Source: Luteirhabdus salina (lineage in GTDB: Bacteria > Bacteroidota > Bacteroidia > Flavobacteriales > Flavobacteriaceae). Taken from it: 64,000 bases of DNA. The stretch covers positions 124,001-188,000 of the forward strand of contig JALAHT010000002.1 of NCBI GenBank assembly GCA_025384855.1. The letters run 5' to 3'. The position numbers and the translations under genes are program-made. Below the pieces are notes generated by a model. It did no database searches and was not told where the DNA came from. It worked only from the letters and a program-made list of their open reading frames with translations. Shown one piece after another: positions 1 to 9,324 of the stretch; position 1 is the first letter of the stretch; every line of letters begins with the position of its first letter.

Positions 1-1
1 A

Positions 2-625
2 AAAGTAGGTATCTCCCTCCTAGCCTCTGCGGGAGTTGCAACCGTAGTATTAGGTATCGCAGCACAAAGTACCCTTGGAAACTTTATTGCTGGACTGCAA
101 ATAGCCATCACCAAACCCGTTCGTGTGGGTGATACTGTCATAATCAAGGAAGACTGGGGGAATGTAGAGGAAATCGGCTTCACCTATATGGTCGTTCGCA
201 CTTGGGACTTGCGGCGTTTAGTGGTTCCGTTGAAATATGTAATTACCAATATCTTTGAAAATTGGTCGATGACCAGTTCCCACCAAATCAGACCAATCAT
301 CCTTCATGCCGATTATAGGGTGAAAGTATCTAAAATCCGCTCAAAGTTTGAAGAACTATTGAAGGCTTCAGACGATTGGGACGAAGACAATCCGCCGGTT
401 GTTGAAGTGGTCGATACTTCCGAAGAAAGCATTCAAATCCGTGCCCTCTGTAGCGCTAAGGATGCGCAGACCACTTGGAAACTACACTGTAAGCTACGCG
501 AAGAGTTAGTTGACTATATCAGCGAACTCGAAGATGGCTTATTCCTTACCAGAACCCGTGTAGATGTGGCGAAGGCTGAAGACATCAAGAAAAAACGAGA
601 GGCTTCAAAGAATGACGATTCATGA
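2..625 (+). CDS. MscS-family mechanosensitive ion channel (C-terminal part, 5' end outside window)
   Basis: This is the last 207 residues of a small-conductance mechanosensitive channel, which opens under membrane tension to release solutes. The reading frame is open from base 2, so the start lies upstream of the window. The first visible residues contain the pore-helix and post-pore signature of MscS: a Gly/Ala-rich helix, then GIAAQSTLGNFIAGLQIA and a PVRVGD turn that begins the cytoplasmic beta domain. The remaining part is the beta domain and the alpha/beta vestibule. The gene ends with TGA. Family assignment is firm; the subtype and the number of N-terminal membrane helices cannot be seen. 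Confidence 0.93.
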   Translation, partial: KVGISLLASAGVATVVLGIAAQSTLGNFIAGLQIAITKPVRVGDTVIIKEDWGNVEEIGFTYMVVRTWDLRRLVVPLKYVITNIFENWSMTSSHQIRPIILHADYRVKVSKIRSKFEELLKASDDWDEDNPPVVEVVDTSEESIQIRALCSAKDAQTTWKLHCKLREELVDYISELEDGLFLTRTRVDVAKAEDIKKKREASKNDDS

Positions 626-700
626 ATCTCGGGTATTAAATAGTTTCTTTTTCAACTTAAGTTTTTTATATCTTTCCAACACCGATTGGCGCAACTTTTG

Positions 701-731
701 TTGATTGTTCCTGTAGGAAATTGTACCTTTA
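701..731 (+). promoter_or_regulatory. Bacteroidota-type promoter for spoT
   Basis: TTG at 701-703, 20 bases, then TACCTTTA at 724-731, one base off the TAnnTTTG consensus. The ATG of the next gene starts 5 bases after the -7 element, so the transcript would be leaderless or nearly so. Seen directly; activity is inferred. Confidence 0.5.
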
Positions 732-735
732 ATTT

Positions 736-2940
736 ATGACTGAAGCCGTACTGGAAGCCGAAAAAAAGCAGCTCGCAAAAGAGTATAAGGAGTTGCTCCG
801 AATTAGCTATCGCACTCTTTCCGAGGAAGATAAAAAGCTGATCAGGAGTGCTTTTGACGTGGCCGTTGATGCTCATAAGGAACAACGTAGAAAAAGTGGT
901 GAAGCCTATATCTTCCACCCTATCGCTGTTGCCAAGATTGTCGCTTCTGAAATCGGCCTCGATGCTACCTCCATTGCTGCGGCCTTACTTCACGACGTAG
1001 TGGAAGATACCGAATATTCCTTGGCCGACCTCGAGCAAATGTTTGGAGAAACGGTTGCGCGGATTGTGGATGGCCTTACGAAGATTTCAAATATGCCGTA
1101 TGATAAGGATGTTTCCCTTCAGGCCGAAAACTTCAGAAAGATGCTCCTCACTCTCAATGAGGATATTCGCGTTATCATTATAAAAATCGCCGACCGTTTG
1201 CATAACATGCAAACCATGGAAAGCATGCCACCACATAAACAGGTGAAAATTGCTTCAGAAACGCTCTATATTTATGCTCCCCTCGCACACCGCATCGGTT
1301 TGTACAATATTAAAACGGAACTTGAGGATTTAGGGCTGAAGTATACCGAACCTGAGGTATATGAGGATATTCACAGTAAAATAAAGGAAAGTAAAGAACA
1401 ACAGGACGCGTATATCGAAGAGTTTTCGAATATTCTGAAGAATTCCTTGAATGCGGAAGGGTTGGAATATGAAATCAAAGGGCGACCAAAATCCATTTAC
1501 TCGATTCGGCGGAAGATGGTAAAACAAAACGTTGCCTTCGACGAAGTATACGACAAGTTTGCAGTTCGAATCATTTATAAAAGCAAGCCCGAAAACGAGA
1601 AGTTCTTCGCCTGGAAAATATACAGTATCGTTACCGACCACTTTAGACCGAACCCGACCCGCCTTCGCGATTGGATTTCTTCCCCGAAATCCACAGGCTA
1701 TGAAGCCTTGCACATTACTGTTATGGGGCCAAAAGGTCGTTGGGTGGAAGTGCAGATTCGGAGTCAGCGAATGAATGAAATAGCAGAAAAAGGCTACGCT
1801 GCCCATTACAAATACAAGAACGACGAACAAGATGATGGGGGGCTCGACCAATGGTTATCGAAACTTCAGGAAACGCTTGAAAACAGTGAGATAAGCGCCA
1901 TCGACTTTGTAGAGGAATTCAAATTGAACCTCTACGCCAAGGAAATCTTTGTATTTAGTCCGAAAGGCGATCTTTTCTCGCTGGCAAAAGGTGCCACCGC
2001 CTTAGATTTTGCCTTTGCTGTCCATACCGAAGTAGGGCTTCACACCCGTGGAACCAAGGTAAACGGGAAACTAGTACCGCTTAGTCACGAACTAAGCAGT
2101 GGCGATCAAGTAGAAATAATCACTTCAGAAAAAAGTAAACCTACCGCCAACTGGTTGAATTATGCCACAACCGGTAAAGCACGTTCGAAAATCAAATCCT
2201 CCCTCAAGGAAGAGCGCAAACGTATTGCTGCCGATGGTAAGGAAATTTTGAAGCGTAAGTTGCGTTCCCTGAAGATTGAACTGAACGAAAAGACAGTCAA
2301 CCAACTGGTCAGCTTCTTCAAGTTGAAGACGAGTTTAGATCTTTTTTATCGCGTAGGGGCGGGTATTATCGATAACCAAAAATTAAAGGATTTCGCCGCT
2401 TCGCGAAGCAATGCGCTGGTTAGCTTCTTCAAGAATAGAATTCGAAAACCTGCCAATAGAGAAGAAGTCGATAAGGAAGAAATTACCGAAAAATACGATC
2501 AGCTTGTCTTCGGAAAGGAGGAAGAGCGGTTGGATTACAATATGGCAAATTGCTGTAACCCGATTCCTGGCGACGATGTGTTCGGCTTCGTTACTGTGAA
2601 TGATGGCATAAAGGTTCACAAAAAGAACTGTCCGAATGCATTGCAACTTCAAAGCAATTACAGCTACCGTATCATGCCTGCCCAATGGATCGATAGCACA
2701 CAGCGCGACTTTAAGTCGGAATTGATCATTACCGGTATCGATGCCGTCGGACTCGTAAACGAGGTTACCAAGGTTATTTCAAACAATCTTCATATTGATA
2801 TGAAGAGCGTTCACTTCGATAGTAACGATGGGGTTTTCAACGGAAAAATTACTGTGGTGGTAAACAATAAGAATACCTTGAACAACCTTGTGGAACGCAT
2901 TAAAAAAATTAATGGAATCGACAAAGTGACCCGCGTATAA
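736..2940 (+). CDS. spoT: Bifunctional (p)ppGpp synthetase/hydrolase, RelA/SpoT family
   Basis: Makes and degrades the stringent-response alarmone (p)ppGpp in the cytoplasm. The 734 residues show the complete long-RSH layout. The HD hydrolase domain lies at about 45-200, with HP at 61-62, HD at 86-87 followed by VVED, and RLHN at 154-157. The synthetase domain lies at about 245-360, a TGS domain at about 395-460, and a C-terminal ACT domain at about 660-734. The intact HD motif argues for active hydrolase. The synthetase loop reads RLRD at 309-312, the basic version seen in bifunctional Rel/SpoT enzymes, whereas RelA has an acidic one. A Bacteroidota promoter sits directly upstream and fur follows 24 bases downstream. 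This is probably the only long RSH enzyme of the cell, but that cannot be checked here. Confidence 0.95.
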   Translation: MTEAVLEAEKKQLAKEYKELLRISYRTLSEEDKKLIRSAFDVAVDAHKEQRRKSGEAYIFHPIAVAKIVASEIGLDATSIAAALLHDVVEDTEYSLADLEQMFGETVARIVDGLTKISNMPYDKDVSLQAENFRKMLLTLNEDIRVIIIKIADRLHNMQTMESMPPHKQVKIASETLYIYAPLAHRIGLYNIKTELEDLGLKYTEPEVYEDIHSKIKESKEQQDAYIEEFSNILKNSLNAEGLEYEIKGRPKSIYSIRRKMVKQNVAFDEVYDKFAVRIIYKSKPENEKFFAWKIYSIVTDHFRPNPTRLRDWISSPKSTGYEALHITVMGPKGRWVEVQIRSQRMNEIAEKGYAAHYKYKNDEQDDGGLDQWLSKLQETLENSEISAIDFVEEFKLNLYAKEIFVFSPKGDLFSLAKGATALDFAFAVHTEVGLHTRGTKVNGKLVPLSHELSSGDQVEIITSEKSKPTANWLNYATTGKARSKIKSSLKEERKRIAADGKEILKRKLRSLKIELNEKTVNQLVSFFKLKTSLDLFYRVGAGIIDNQKLKDFAASRSNALVSFFKNRIRKPANREEVDKEEITEKYDQLVFGKEEERLDYNMANCCNPIPGDDVFGFVTVNDGIKVHKKNCPNALQLQSNYSYRIMPAQWIDSTQRDFKSELIITGIDAVGLVNEVTKVISNNLHIDMKSVHFDSNDGVFNGKITVVVNNKNTLNNLVERIKKINGIDKVTRV

Positions 2941-2946
2941 AAATCG

Positions 2947-2954
2947 TACCTTTG
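2947..2954 (+). promoter_or_regulatory. Candidate -7 element upstream of fur
   Basis: A perfect TACCTTTG match to the Bacteroidota -7 consensus lies between the spoT stop and the fur start, 10 bases before the ATG. No TTG stands at the expected -33 distance, so this may be a weak or activated promoter. Confidence 0.35.
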
Positions 2955-2964
2955 CCCTTTCAAT

Positions 2965-3420
2965 ATGAGCGCGAAAACCCAACAGAATAACCAAGCCATC
3001 GTCAAGAATGTCTTTACAACCTTTCTTGAAGAAAAAGGGCATCGCAAAACGCCGGAACGCTACGCTATCCTTCAGGAAATTTATGACCATGAGGATCATT
3101 TCGACATCGAGTCGCTGTACATCAACATGAAGAATAAAAACTATCGCGTGAGCCGGGCGACCCTGTATAATACCATCGAATTATTGCTAGAGTGCGGATT
3201 GGTACGCAAACATCAGTTTGGTCAGAATCAGGCACATTACGAAAAGAGTTATTTCGACAAACAGCACGATCATGTTATCCTAAGCAATGGCGAGGTAATC
3301 GAATTCTGCGATCCGCGCATTCAATCTATCAAAAAAACAATCGAAGAGGTTTTCGATATCGAGATTTCCCACCATTCTCTTTACTTCTACGGAAACCGAA
3401 AAGACCAAAACCAAGACTAA
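2965..3420 (+). CDS. Fur-family metal-dependent transcriptional regulator
   Basis: A 151-residue DNA-binding metalloregulator of the Fur/PerR/Zur family. It has an N-terminal winged helix (about 10-85, with [14 protein letters not shown] as recognition region) and a short dimerization domain. Candidate metal ligands are H42, H45, H91, E93, the HDH triad at 101-103 and HH at 136-137. The CxxC pair that normally follows the HDH region and holds structural zinc is replaced by LSNG. Only two isolated cysteines (77 and 115) occur in the protein. The gene lies between spoT and purA, with purA starting 3 bases after its stop, so fur and purA are probably co-transcribed. The regulated metal cannot be decided from the sequence. 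Confidence 0.88.
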   Translation: MSAKTQQNNQAIVKNVFTTFLEEKGHRKTPERYAILQEIYDHEDHFDIESLYINMKNKNYRVSRATLYNTIELLLECGLVRKHQFGQNQAHYEKSYFDKQHDHVILSNGEVIEFCDPRIQSIKKTIEEVFDIEISHHSLYFYGNRKDQNQD

Positions 3421-3423
3421 CAC

Positions 3424-4695
3424 ATGGCAGTAGATTTACTACTCGGACTTCAATGGGGAGACGAGGGAAAAGGAAAAATTGTTGATGTTCTCACGCAAAA
3501 CTATGATATCATTGCACGCTTTCAAGGCGGACCAAATGCGGGCCACACCTTGGAGTTCGATGGTATCAAACACGTGTTGCACACCATTCCGAGCGGTATT
3601 TTTCATAAAGGTTCCATCAACTTAGTTGGAAATGGGGTGGTAATCGATCCCGTCATCTTCAAAAAGGAATTGGATAACCTGGCCAAGTTCGATCTCGATC
3701 TAAAGAAAAAACTGCTCATTTCCCGAAAAGCACATCTTATTCTTCCTACGCACAGATTATTGGATGCGGCTTCAGAAACAGCCAAAGGAAAGGCTAAGAT
3801 CGGTTCCACTTTAAAGGGTATCGGACCGACCTACATGGACAAAACCGGACGTAACGGAATCCGTGTGGGCGATTTAGAGTTAAAGGACTGGAAAAAAAAA
3901 TATCGTGCTTTGGCAAACAAGCACGAAGCAATGATCGATTTCTATAATGTCGACATTCAATACAATCTTGCGGAATTGGAAGCCGAGTTCTTCGAGGCGG
4001 TCGCAACGCTGAAGACACTTCAGTTTATCGATAGTGAAGAATACCTTCACCAAGCACAGCGAAACGACAAGACAATTTTGGCGGAAGGCGCACAAGGATC
4101 GTTACTCGATATCGATTTTGGAACCTATCCGTTTGTAACCTCCTCTAACACCACTGCTGCCGGAGCATGTACCGGCTTGGGTGTTTCCCCTGGAAGCATC
4201 GGTGAAGTCTTTGGAATTTTTAAGGCGTATACCACGCGAGTGGGAAGCGGCCCCTTCCCTACCGAATTGTTCGACGACTATGGTAAAACCATGGCGAAGG
4301 TTGGAAATGAATTTGGTGCTACTACCGGTCGTCCGCGTAGATGCGGTTGGTTGGATTTAGTAGCGTTGAAATATGCCGTTCAGGTGAATGGGGTCACGCA
4401 ATTGATGATGATGAAAGGCGATGTGTTGAGCGGTTTCGATACGCTGAAAGTATGTACTGCATATCAGTATCAAGGGAAAGAAATCGATTACCTACCGTAT
4501 AATATTGAAGCCGAGAACGTAACGCCAATTTATTCAGAAATGAAGGGTTGGAAAGAAGACTTAACGAAAATGACCGAGGCTTCTGAGTTTCCAAAGGAGT
4601 TGAACGATTATATCGAATTCTTGGAGAAGGAATTGGAGGTGCCGATCAAGATTGTTTCGGTTGGTCCCGACAGAACGCAGACGATCCATCGATAA
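3424..4695 (+). CDS. purA: Adenylosuccinate synthetase
   Basis: Catalyses the GTP-dependent joining of IMP and aspartate to adenylosuccinate, the first committed step of AMP synthesis. The 423-residue length is normal. The N-terminal P-loop reads GLQWGDEGKGK, followed by the catalytic His region (GGPNAGHT). Further downstream are the IMP-binding segment (STLKGIGPTYMDK), the GAQG segment, the TTGRPRRCGW loop and the C-terminal base-recognition end VSVGPDRTQTI. The gene follows fur by 3 bases. Nothing is missing or unusual. Confidence 0.97.
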   Translation: MAVDLLLGLQWGDEGKGKIVDVLTQNYDIIARFQGGPNAGHTLEFDGIKHVLHTIPSGIFHKGSINLVGNGVVIDPVIFKKELDNLAKFDLDLKKKLLISRKAHLILPTHRLLDAASETAKGKAKIGSTLKGIGPTYMDKTGRNGIRVGDLELKDWKKKYRALANKHEAMIDFYNVDIQYNLAELEAEFFEAVATLKTLQFIDSEEYLHQAQRNDKTILAEGAQGSLLDIDFGTYPFVTSSNTTAAGACTGLGVSPGSIGEVFGIFKAYTTRVGSGPFPTELFDDYGKTMAKVGNEFGATTGRPRRCGWLDLVALKYAVQVNGVTQLMMMKGDVLSGFDTLKVCTAYQYQGKEIDYLPYNIEAENVTPIYSEMKGWKEDLTKMTEASEFPKELNDYIEFLEKELEVPIKIVSVGPDRTQTIHR

Positions 4696-4725
4696 GCTTT
4701 TGGAAAATCTGACGTTCTATACCTA

Positions 4726-6555
4726 ATGATGTCTGTATTGAAGAAGCTATTTTCTATTTTTTTTGTTGAAAGGAACGTTGCATGTAACCTATGGAGCTTC
4801 TTCTTCATTGCCGTTTTCTTACTATTTTCTGTTGAAGGAATCGCGCAGGATTCAACAAGCACGGCAAAGGTGAACATCCAATCGGGCTATCTCGAAATAC
4901 GTCCCGAACTTCCTGACGCCGCCATCTATACGAAAGACAATCAAGGACAAGTATATATCGTACATGAAGGGGTTGAAATGTGGTGCGACCAAGCCTTTGT
5001 ATATCTCAAGGAAAATTTTGTGAAAGCCTACGGAACAGTTCGTATTACGCAAGGAGATACCGTTTCTATGAACAGCAATTACGCTGAATACAACGGGAAC
5101 ACCCAATTCGCCTTTGCGAGTGGCGATGTGGTCCTAACAGAACCTAAAACAACACTTCGTACCGACACCCTCTACTTCGACCGGGTGAAGCAGCAGGCCT
5201 ATTATCGTACCGGCGGAACCGTTCGCGATACGGCCAGCACACTAACGAGTAGGATTGGACGCTATTTCGCGGAAAGCAAGAAATATCAGTTTCTCTCCGA
5301 TGTAAAGATTAAAAATCCGAAGTATACGGTTAATTCACCGCAATTGGATTTCTATTCCGAATCGGGACATGCCTATCTCTATGGGCCGTCTACCATCGTA
5401 AGCGAGACCAGTACAGTGTATTGCGAACGCGGGTATTACGATACCCGAAACGATAAAGGGTATTTTGTTAAGAATTCGCGTGTAGATTACAACAATCGGA
5501 TTCTTTATGGCGATAGCATCTACTTCAACCGAAATACCAGTTTTGCCTCTGCCACCAATAATATTAAGGTCCTCGATACCGTAAACCGAAGTGTGATTCG
5601 GGGTCATTACGCAGAAGTATTCCGCGAACGCGATTCGGTATTCATCACCAAACGAGCCGTTGCCGTTACGGTCCAGGAAAACGATTCTATTTATGTGCAT
5701 GCCGATACGCTTCAGGTAACGGGCAAACCTGAACACCGCATTATAAAAGGTTTCTATCGTGCGCGTATGTTCAAACCTGGTCAGAATGAAGAACAACCCA
5801 CCAGCGGAAAGTGCGATTCTATCTATGTAGACCAAAAAATAGGAATCACGAAATTACTCCGGAATCCAGTCTTGTGGAGTGGTGAAAACCAAATGACAGG
5901 CGATACCATTCATATTCTTTCCGATACGGAAACCGAGCAATTGGATACACTAAAGGTCTTCAACAATGCGTTCTTAATTCAAAAAGATCCCGATGGCTAT
6001 AATCAGGTGAAAGGCGAACGGCTTATCGGCCTCTTCACCAACAACGAACTCGATACCGTCAACATCAACAAAAACGCAGAGGTTATCTACTTCTCCAGGA
6101 ACGATAAGGAAGAGCTGGCCGGTATCAATAATACGGTTTCAAGTAACATTCAACTATACCTAAAAGAGCAACAGATACGAGGCATTCGTTTTTTAAAGCA
6201 AGTGGACGGAAAATTATACCCTCCTTCAGAATATCCCGAAAACGCTCGTATTCTACCCGGTTTTGAATGGCGAGGTGAAGAACGACTTCTAGAGGTGAAC
6301 GATCTATTCGATGGAAAACCACCTCCTATATTACCACGGATAAAAGGAATACCGCTACCAGAGGATGAAGGTGACTTCTTTGAAGAGGATCCAGATACTG
6401 AAATGGAAATCCCGGAACAATCAAAATTGAAGAAGGAAGACCTACAAAATAGAGAAGATGATCCTACATTCCAGACCCGGGAGAACGATAGCATCCCTGA
6501 AGCACCTCCTCCCCTGCTTGTTGATGAAGAGGACAATGATAATGGCGAAGGATAA
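4726..6555 (+). CDS. OstA-like / LptA-like envelope protein
   Basis: A 609-residue exported protein resembling the OstA/LptA-type beta-jellyroll proteins annotated as OstA-like in Bacteroidota, which are thought to take part in lipopolysaccharide transport across the periplasm. A hydrophobic signal or anchor segment spans about residues 22-40. The body is rich in short beta-strand repeats of the type D-T-L/I-Y-x-D/N, typical of the OstA fold (about 60-480). The last 100 residues are acidic and proline-rich (many E, D and P), probably disordered. A second ATG follows immediately at 4729. It starts 30 bases after purA. Transport of LPS is inferred from the family. Confidence 0.8.
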   Translation: MMSVLKKLFSIFFVERNVACNLWSFFFIAVFLLFSVEGIAQDSTSTAKVNIQSGYLEIRPELPDAAIYTKDNQGQVYIVHEGVEMWCDQAFVYLKENFVKAYGTVRITQGDTVSMNSNYAEYNGNTQFAFASGDVVLTEPKTTLRTDTLYFDRVKQQAYYRTGGTVRDTASTLTSRIGRYFAESKKYQFLSDVKIKNPKYTVNSPQLDFYSESGHAYLYGPSTIVSETSTVYCERGYYDTRNDKGYFVKNSRVDYNNRILYGDSIYFNRNTSFASATNNIKVLDTVNRSVIRGHYAEVFRERDSVFITKRAVAVTVQENDSIYVHADTLQVTGKPEHRIIKGFYRARMFKPGQNEEQPTSGKCDSIYVDQKIGITKLLRNPVLWSGENQMTGDTIHILSDTETEQLDTLKVFNNAFLIQKDPDGYNQVKGERLIGLFTNNELDTVNINKNAEVIYFSRNDKEELAGINNTVSSNIQLYLKEQQIRGIRFLKQVDGKLYPPSEYPENARILPGFEWRGEERLLEVNDLFDGKPPPILPRIKGIPLPEDEGDFFEEDPDTEMEIPEQSKLKKEDLQNREDDPTFQTRENDSIPEAPPPLLVDEEDNDNGEG

Positions 6556-6558
6556 CAT

Positions 6559-7758
6559 ATGAAGGATGATTTCTTAAAATACCAAGCGCAAACAACGCCC
6601 CACCCTTTGGGAATGGAGGTTTCGCATGCCGAAGGAAGCTATATCTACGATACCAAGGGAACCAAATACCTAGACTTTGTGGCAGGGGTTTCAGCAAATT
6701 CGCTCGGGCACCGGCATCCAAAAGTGGTTTCGGCAATCAAAAAACAACTGGATACCTACATGCACGTCATGGTGTATGGCGAATATGCCCAAAATCCTGC
6801 CGTTCAGCTTACGAAACTTTTGGCAGAACAGCTTCCCGATCCACTCGATACTACCTATTTGGTCAACAGCGGTGCTGAAGCCATCGATGGAAGCATCAAG
6901 TTGGCAAGAAGAGCGACAGGACGAACTGAAATACTATATGCGCATAATGCCTATCACGGCAACACCTTTGGCGCCCTAAGTATCATGGGGTATGACGAAC
7001 GCAAAAAACCTTTTCAACCCCTTCTTCCAGATTGCCACCCCATTCGTTTTAATAATGAAGACGATTTGGAACAAATCACAAAGAAGACGGCTGCCGTGGT
7101 GTTGGAAACCATTCAAGGCGGTGCAGGCTTTATTCTTCCGAAAGATGACTATCTGAAAAAGATTCGTAACAGCTGTGACGAAGTCGGTGCGCTATTGATT
7201 CTAGATGAAATTCAACCTGGCTTCGGACGAACGGGGAAACTGTTCGGCTTTGAACATTTTGAAATTGTTCCCGATATCGTAGTCATGGGCAAAGGTATGG
7301 GCGGCGGCATGCCGATTGGCGCTTTTACGGCTTCAAACGAAATGATGTCGTTGCTAAAGGACAACCCCAAACTTGGCCATATTACAACCTTTGGCGGCCA
7401 TCCGGTCATTGCAGCAGCCGCGTTGGCAACCTTAAAAGAGATTACCGAATCGAACCTCAGGGAGGAAGCACTTCGGAAGGAAGAACGTTTCAGAAACAAT
7501 CTTCAACATCCGCTCATTCGAGAGATTCGCGGAAAAGGATTGATGCTCGCAGCCATTGTTGAAGATGGCGATTTGGCATCCGAAATCATCCTTCAATGTC
7601 AGGAAAAAGGACTTATCCTCTTTTGGTTATTATTCGAGCCGCGCGCTATCCGTATCACGCCCCCACTAACGGTTTCAGATGCGGAAATTGATGAAGGCTG
7701 CCAAATCATCCTCGACGTGTGTCAGTCGCTTCAGAAAAAACAAAAACATAACAACTAA
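6559..7758 (+). CDS. Class III PLP-dependent aminotransferase (aspartate/acetylornithine type)
   Basis: A fold-type I pyridoxal-phosphate aminotransferase of 399 residues in the ornithine/acetylornithine family. Visible landmarks are the phosphate-binding NSGAEAID region (about 103-110), the YHGNTFGA segment, the LDEIQPGFGRTG motif (D216 contacts the pyridine nitrogen) and the Schiff-base lysine K245 in VVMGKGMGGGMPIGAF. It begins 3 bases after the OstA-like gene. Substrate cannot be fixed from the sequence; no arginine biosynthesis genes lie nearby, so an acetylornithine role is not supported by context. Confidence 0.88.
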   Translation: MKDDFLKYQAQTTPHPLGMEVSHAEGSYIYDTKGTKYLDFVAGVSANSLGHRHPKVVSAIKKQLDTYMHVMVYGEYAQNPAVQLTKLLAEQLPDPLDTTYLVNSGAEAIDGSIKLARRATGRTEILYAHNAYHGNTFGALSIMGYDERKKPFQPLLPDCHPIRFNNEDDLEQITKKTAAVVLETIQGGAGFILPKDDYLKKIRNSCDEVGALLILDEIQPGFGRTGKLFGFEHFEIVPDIVVMGKGMGGGMPIGAFTASNEMMSLLKDNPKLGHITTFGGHPVIAAAALATLKEITESNLREEALRKEERFRNNLQHPLIREIRGKGLMLAAIVEDGDLASEIILQCQEKGLILFWLLFEPRAIRITPPLTVSDAEIDEGCQIILDVCQSLQKKQKHNN

Positions 7759-7828
7759 TTGATTTTAAGCACTTTAAACGTTTACGCAACTGTTAATAAG
7801 CCTGTTGACAATAAAAGCGGCATGGGAA

Positions 7829-7857
7829 TTGAACAGGAGATTACATTAGTATCTTTA
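7829..7857 (+). promoter_or_regulatory. Promoter for the TPR-protein gene
   Basis: TTG (7829-7831), 18 bases, TATCTTTA (7850-7857), 28 bases before the ATG. Good fit to the flavobacterial -33/-7 pattern. Confidence 0.5.
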
Positions 7858-7885
7858 GAATAGAAGAAACCGCAAATCGTCACGT

Positions 7886-9286
7886 ATGCACCTACCTTCA
7901 AACGAACACGAGAATCTTCCCCTTTCTAAATTCGAATCAATGTTGAAGACCAACGATGTCTATTTCTTCGATTCCGAAGAGTTTGAGGATATCATTCAAC
8001 ACTACCTCGAAAATGGAAAGATGTCGCTTGCCAAAAAAGCGACCAAGCTTGGTTTGGAGCAGCATCCAACTGCTACCAACCTAAAGCTATATCGAATTGA
8101 GATGCTCATTTTTGAAAATGAATTGGAGGTTGCCGATTCACTTTTAAACGAATTGTACGTTCTTGAACAAAATAACCAGGAGGTGTACATTCAGAAAGCG
8201 AACATTCTTTCTAGAAAGGACGACCATAAAAAGGCAATCCAGTTGCTGGAACAAGCCTTGGAATATACCGACGACGAAGCCGATGTATTTTCACTTATCG
8301 GGATGGAGTATATGTTCTTGGAAGATTTCGAAAACGCCAAATACTACTTTATGAAGTGTTTGGAAGAAGATGAAACAGACTATTCTGCTCTTTACAACAT
8401 CATCTATTGCTTCGAGTGCTTAGGCCAGCATGAAGAAGCTATTGACTATCTAAACGATTACCTCAATAAGAATCCATATTGCGAGGTGGCCTGGCATCAG
8501 GTTGGAAAGCAATACTTTGTGATGAAGGATTTCAAGAAGGCGCTGGCCGCCTTCGATTTTGCTATTATCAGTGACGATCGTTTTATCGGTGCCTATCTTG
8601 AAAAAGGGAAAGTTTTGGAGCGTTTGAAAAAATACGAAGAAGCGATTGAAAGCTATAGCATTACGCTTGGCTTGGACGATCCTACTTCCTTTGCATTGCT
8701 TCGTATCGGGAAATGCTACGAGAAATTGGGGAATAAGGAATTGGCTTTACAGTTTTATACCAAATGTGTCGAGGAAGATGCCTTATTGGATAAAGGATGG
8801 ATTGCCATTACCGATTTCTATCTAAAGCAACGAAACTATCAAAAAGCGTTGTATTACATTGAAAAAGCAATTCATATCGATAGTGAAAACGTATTGTACT
8901 GGAAACGGTATGCGCGTATCAACTTCCGGTTAAAACATTATGAGGAGGCAGAACATGGTTACCGCAGAACGCTTGAATTGGGAAATTACGAGCTTTCCAC
9001 TTGGTTAACGCGTTGCGATCTATTGATTCATTTAGGTGAATTTGAAGCGGCCGTAAACAATTTGTTTCAGGCAGCTGAATTCTACCCAGAGAATGCGGAG
9101 ATCGAGTTTCGCTTGGCGGGATTGTTCTATTATTTGACGGAAGATCGAAAAGCCGAATTCCATTTGAAGAACGGATTGCGCTACAATGCTGAATTCAGTA
9201 TCATTATTGAAGAACTTTTCCCAACGGTAAACGAACGGCCTTCCGTCCGAAGAATAATCGCCAAACACAAAAAGCCTTCCTTATAA
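7886..9286 (+). CDS. Tetratricopeptide repeat protein
   Basis: A 466-residue soluble protein with no signal peptide, built almost entirely of about ten 34-residue TPR helix pairs (for example the A-x-x-x-F/Y ... G-x-x-x-Y/L pattern from residue 60 to 430). TPR proteins act as scaffolds for protein complexes; no enzymatic motif is visible. It has its own promoter and lies upstream of the DUF368 pair. The partner is unknown. Confidence 0.85.
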   Translation: MHLPSNEHENLPLSKFESMLKTNDVYFFDSEEFEDIIQHYLENGKMSLAKKATKLGLEQHPTATNLKLYRIEMLIFENELEVADSLLNELYVLEQNNQEVYIQKANILSRKDDHKKAIQLLEQALEYTDDEADVFSLIGMEYMFLEDFENAKYYFMKCLEEDETDYSALYNIIYCFECLGQHEEAIDYLNDYLNKNPYCEVAWHQVGKQYFVMKDFKKALAAFDFAIISDDRFIGAYLEKGKVLERLKKYEEAIESYSITLGLDDPTSFALLRIGKCYEKLGNKELALQFYTKCVEEDALLDKGWIAITDFYLKQRNYQKALYYIEKAIHIDSENVLYWKRYARINFRLKHYEEAEHGYRRTLELGNYELSTWLTRCDLLIHLGEFEAAVNNLFQAAEFYPENAEIEFRLAGLFYYLTEDRKAEFHLKNGLRYNAEFSIIIEELFPTVNERPSVRRIIAKHKKPSL

Positions 9287-9324
9287 ATTCCGTACTTTTA
9301 GGGCTGTTTTAGCAAAAAAATAGC

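Noticed and set aside
1330-1851. 173-codon minus-strand frame inside spoT
   Set aside because: It lies wholly inside the well-conserved SpoT frame on the opposite strand; its sequence shows no family motif.
5335-5835. 166-codon minus-strand frame inside the OstA-like gene
   Set aside because: Antisense frame in a beta-repeat gene; no promoter, no motif.
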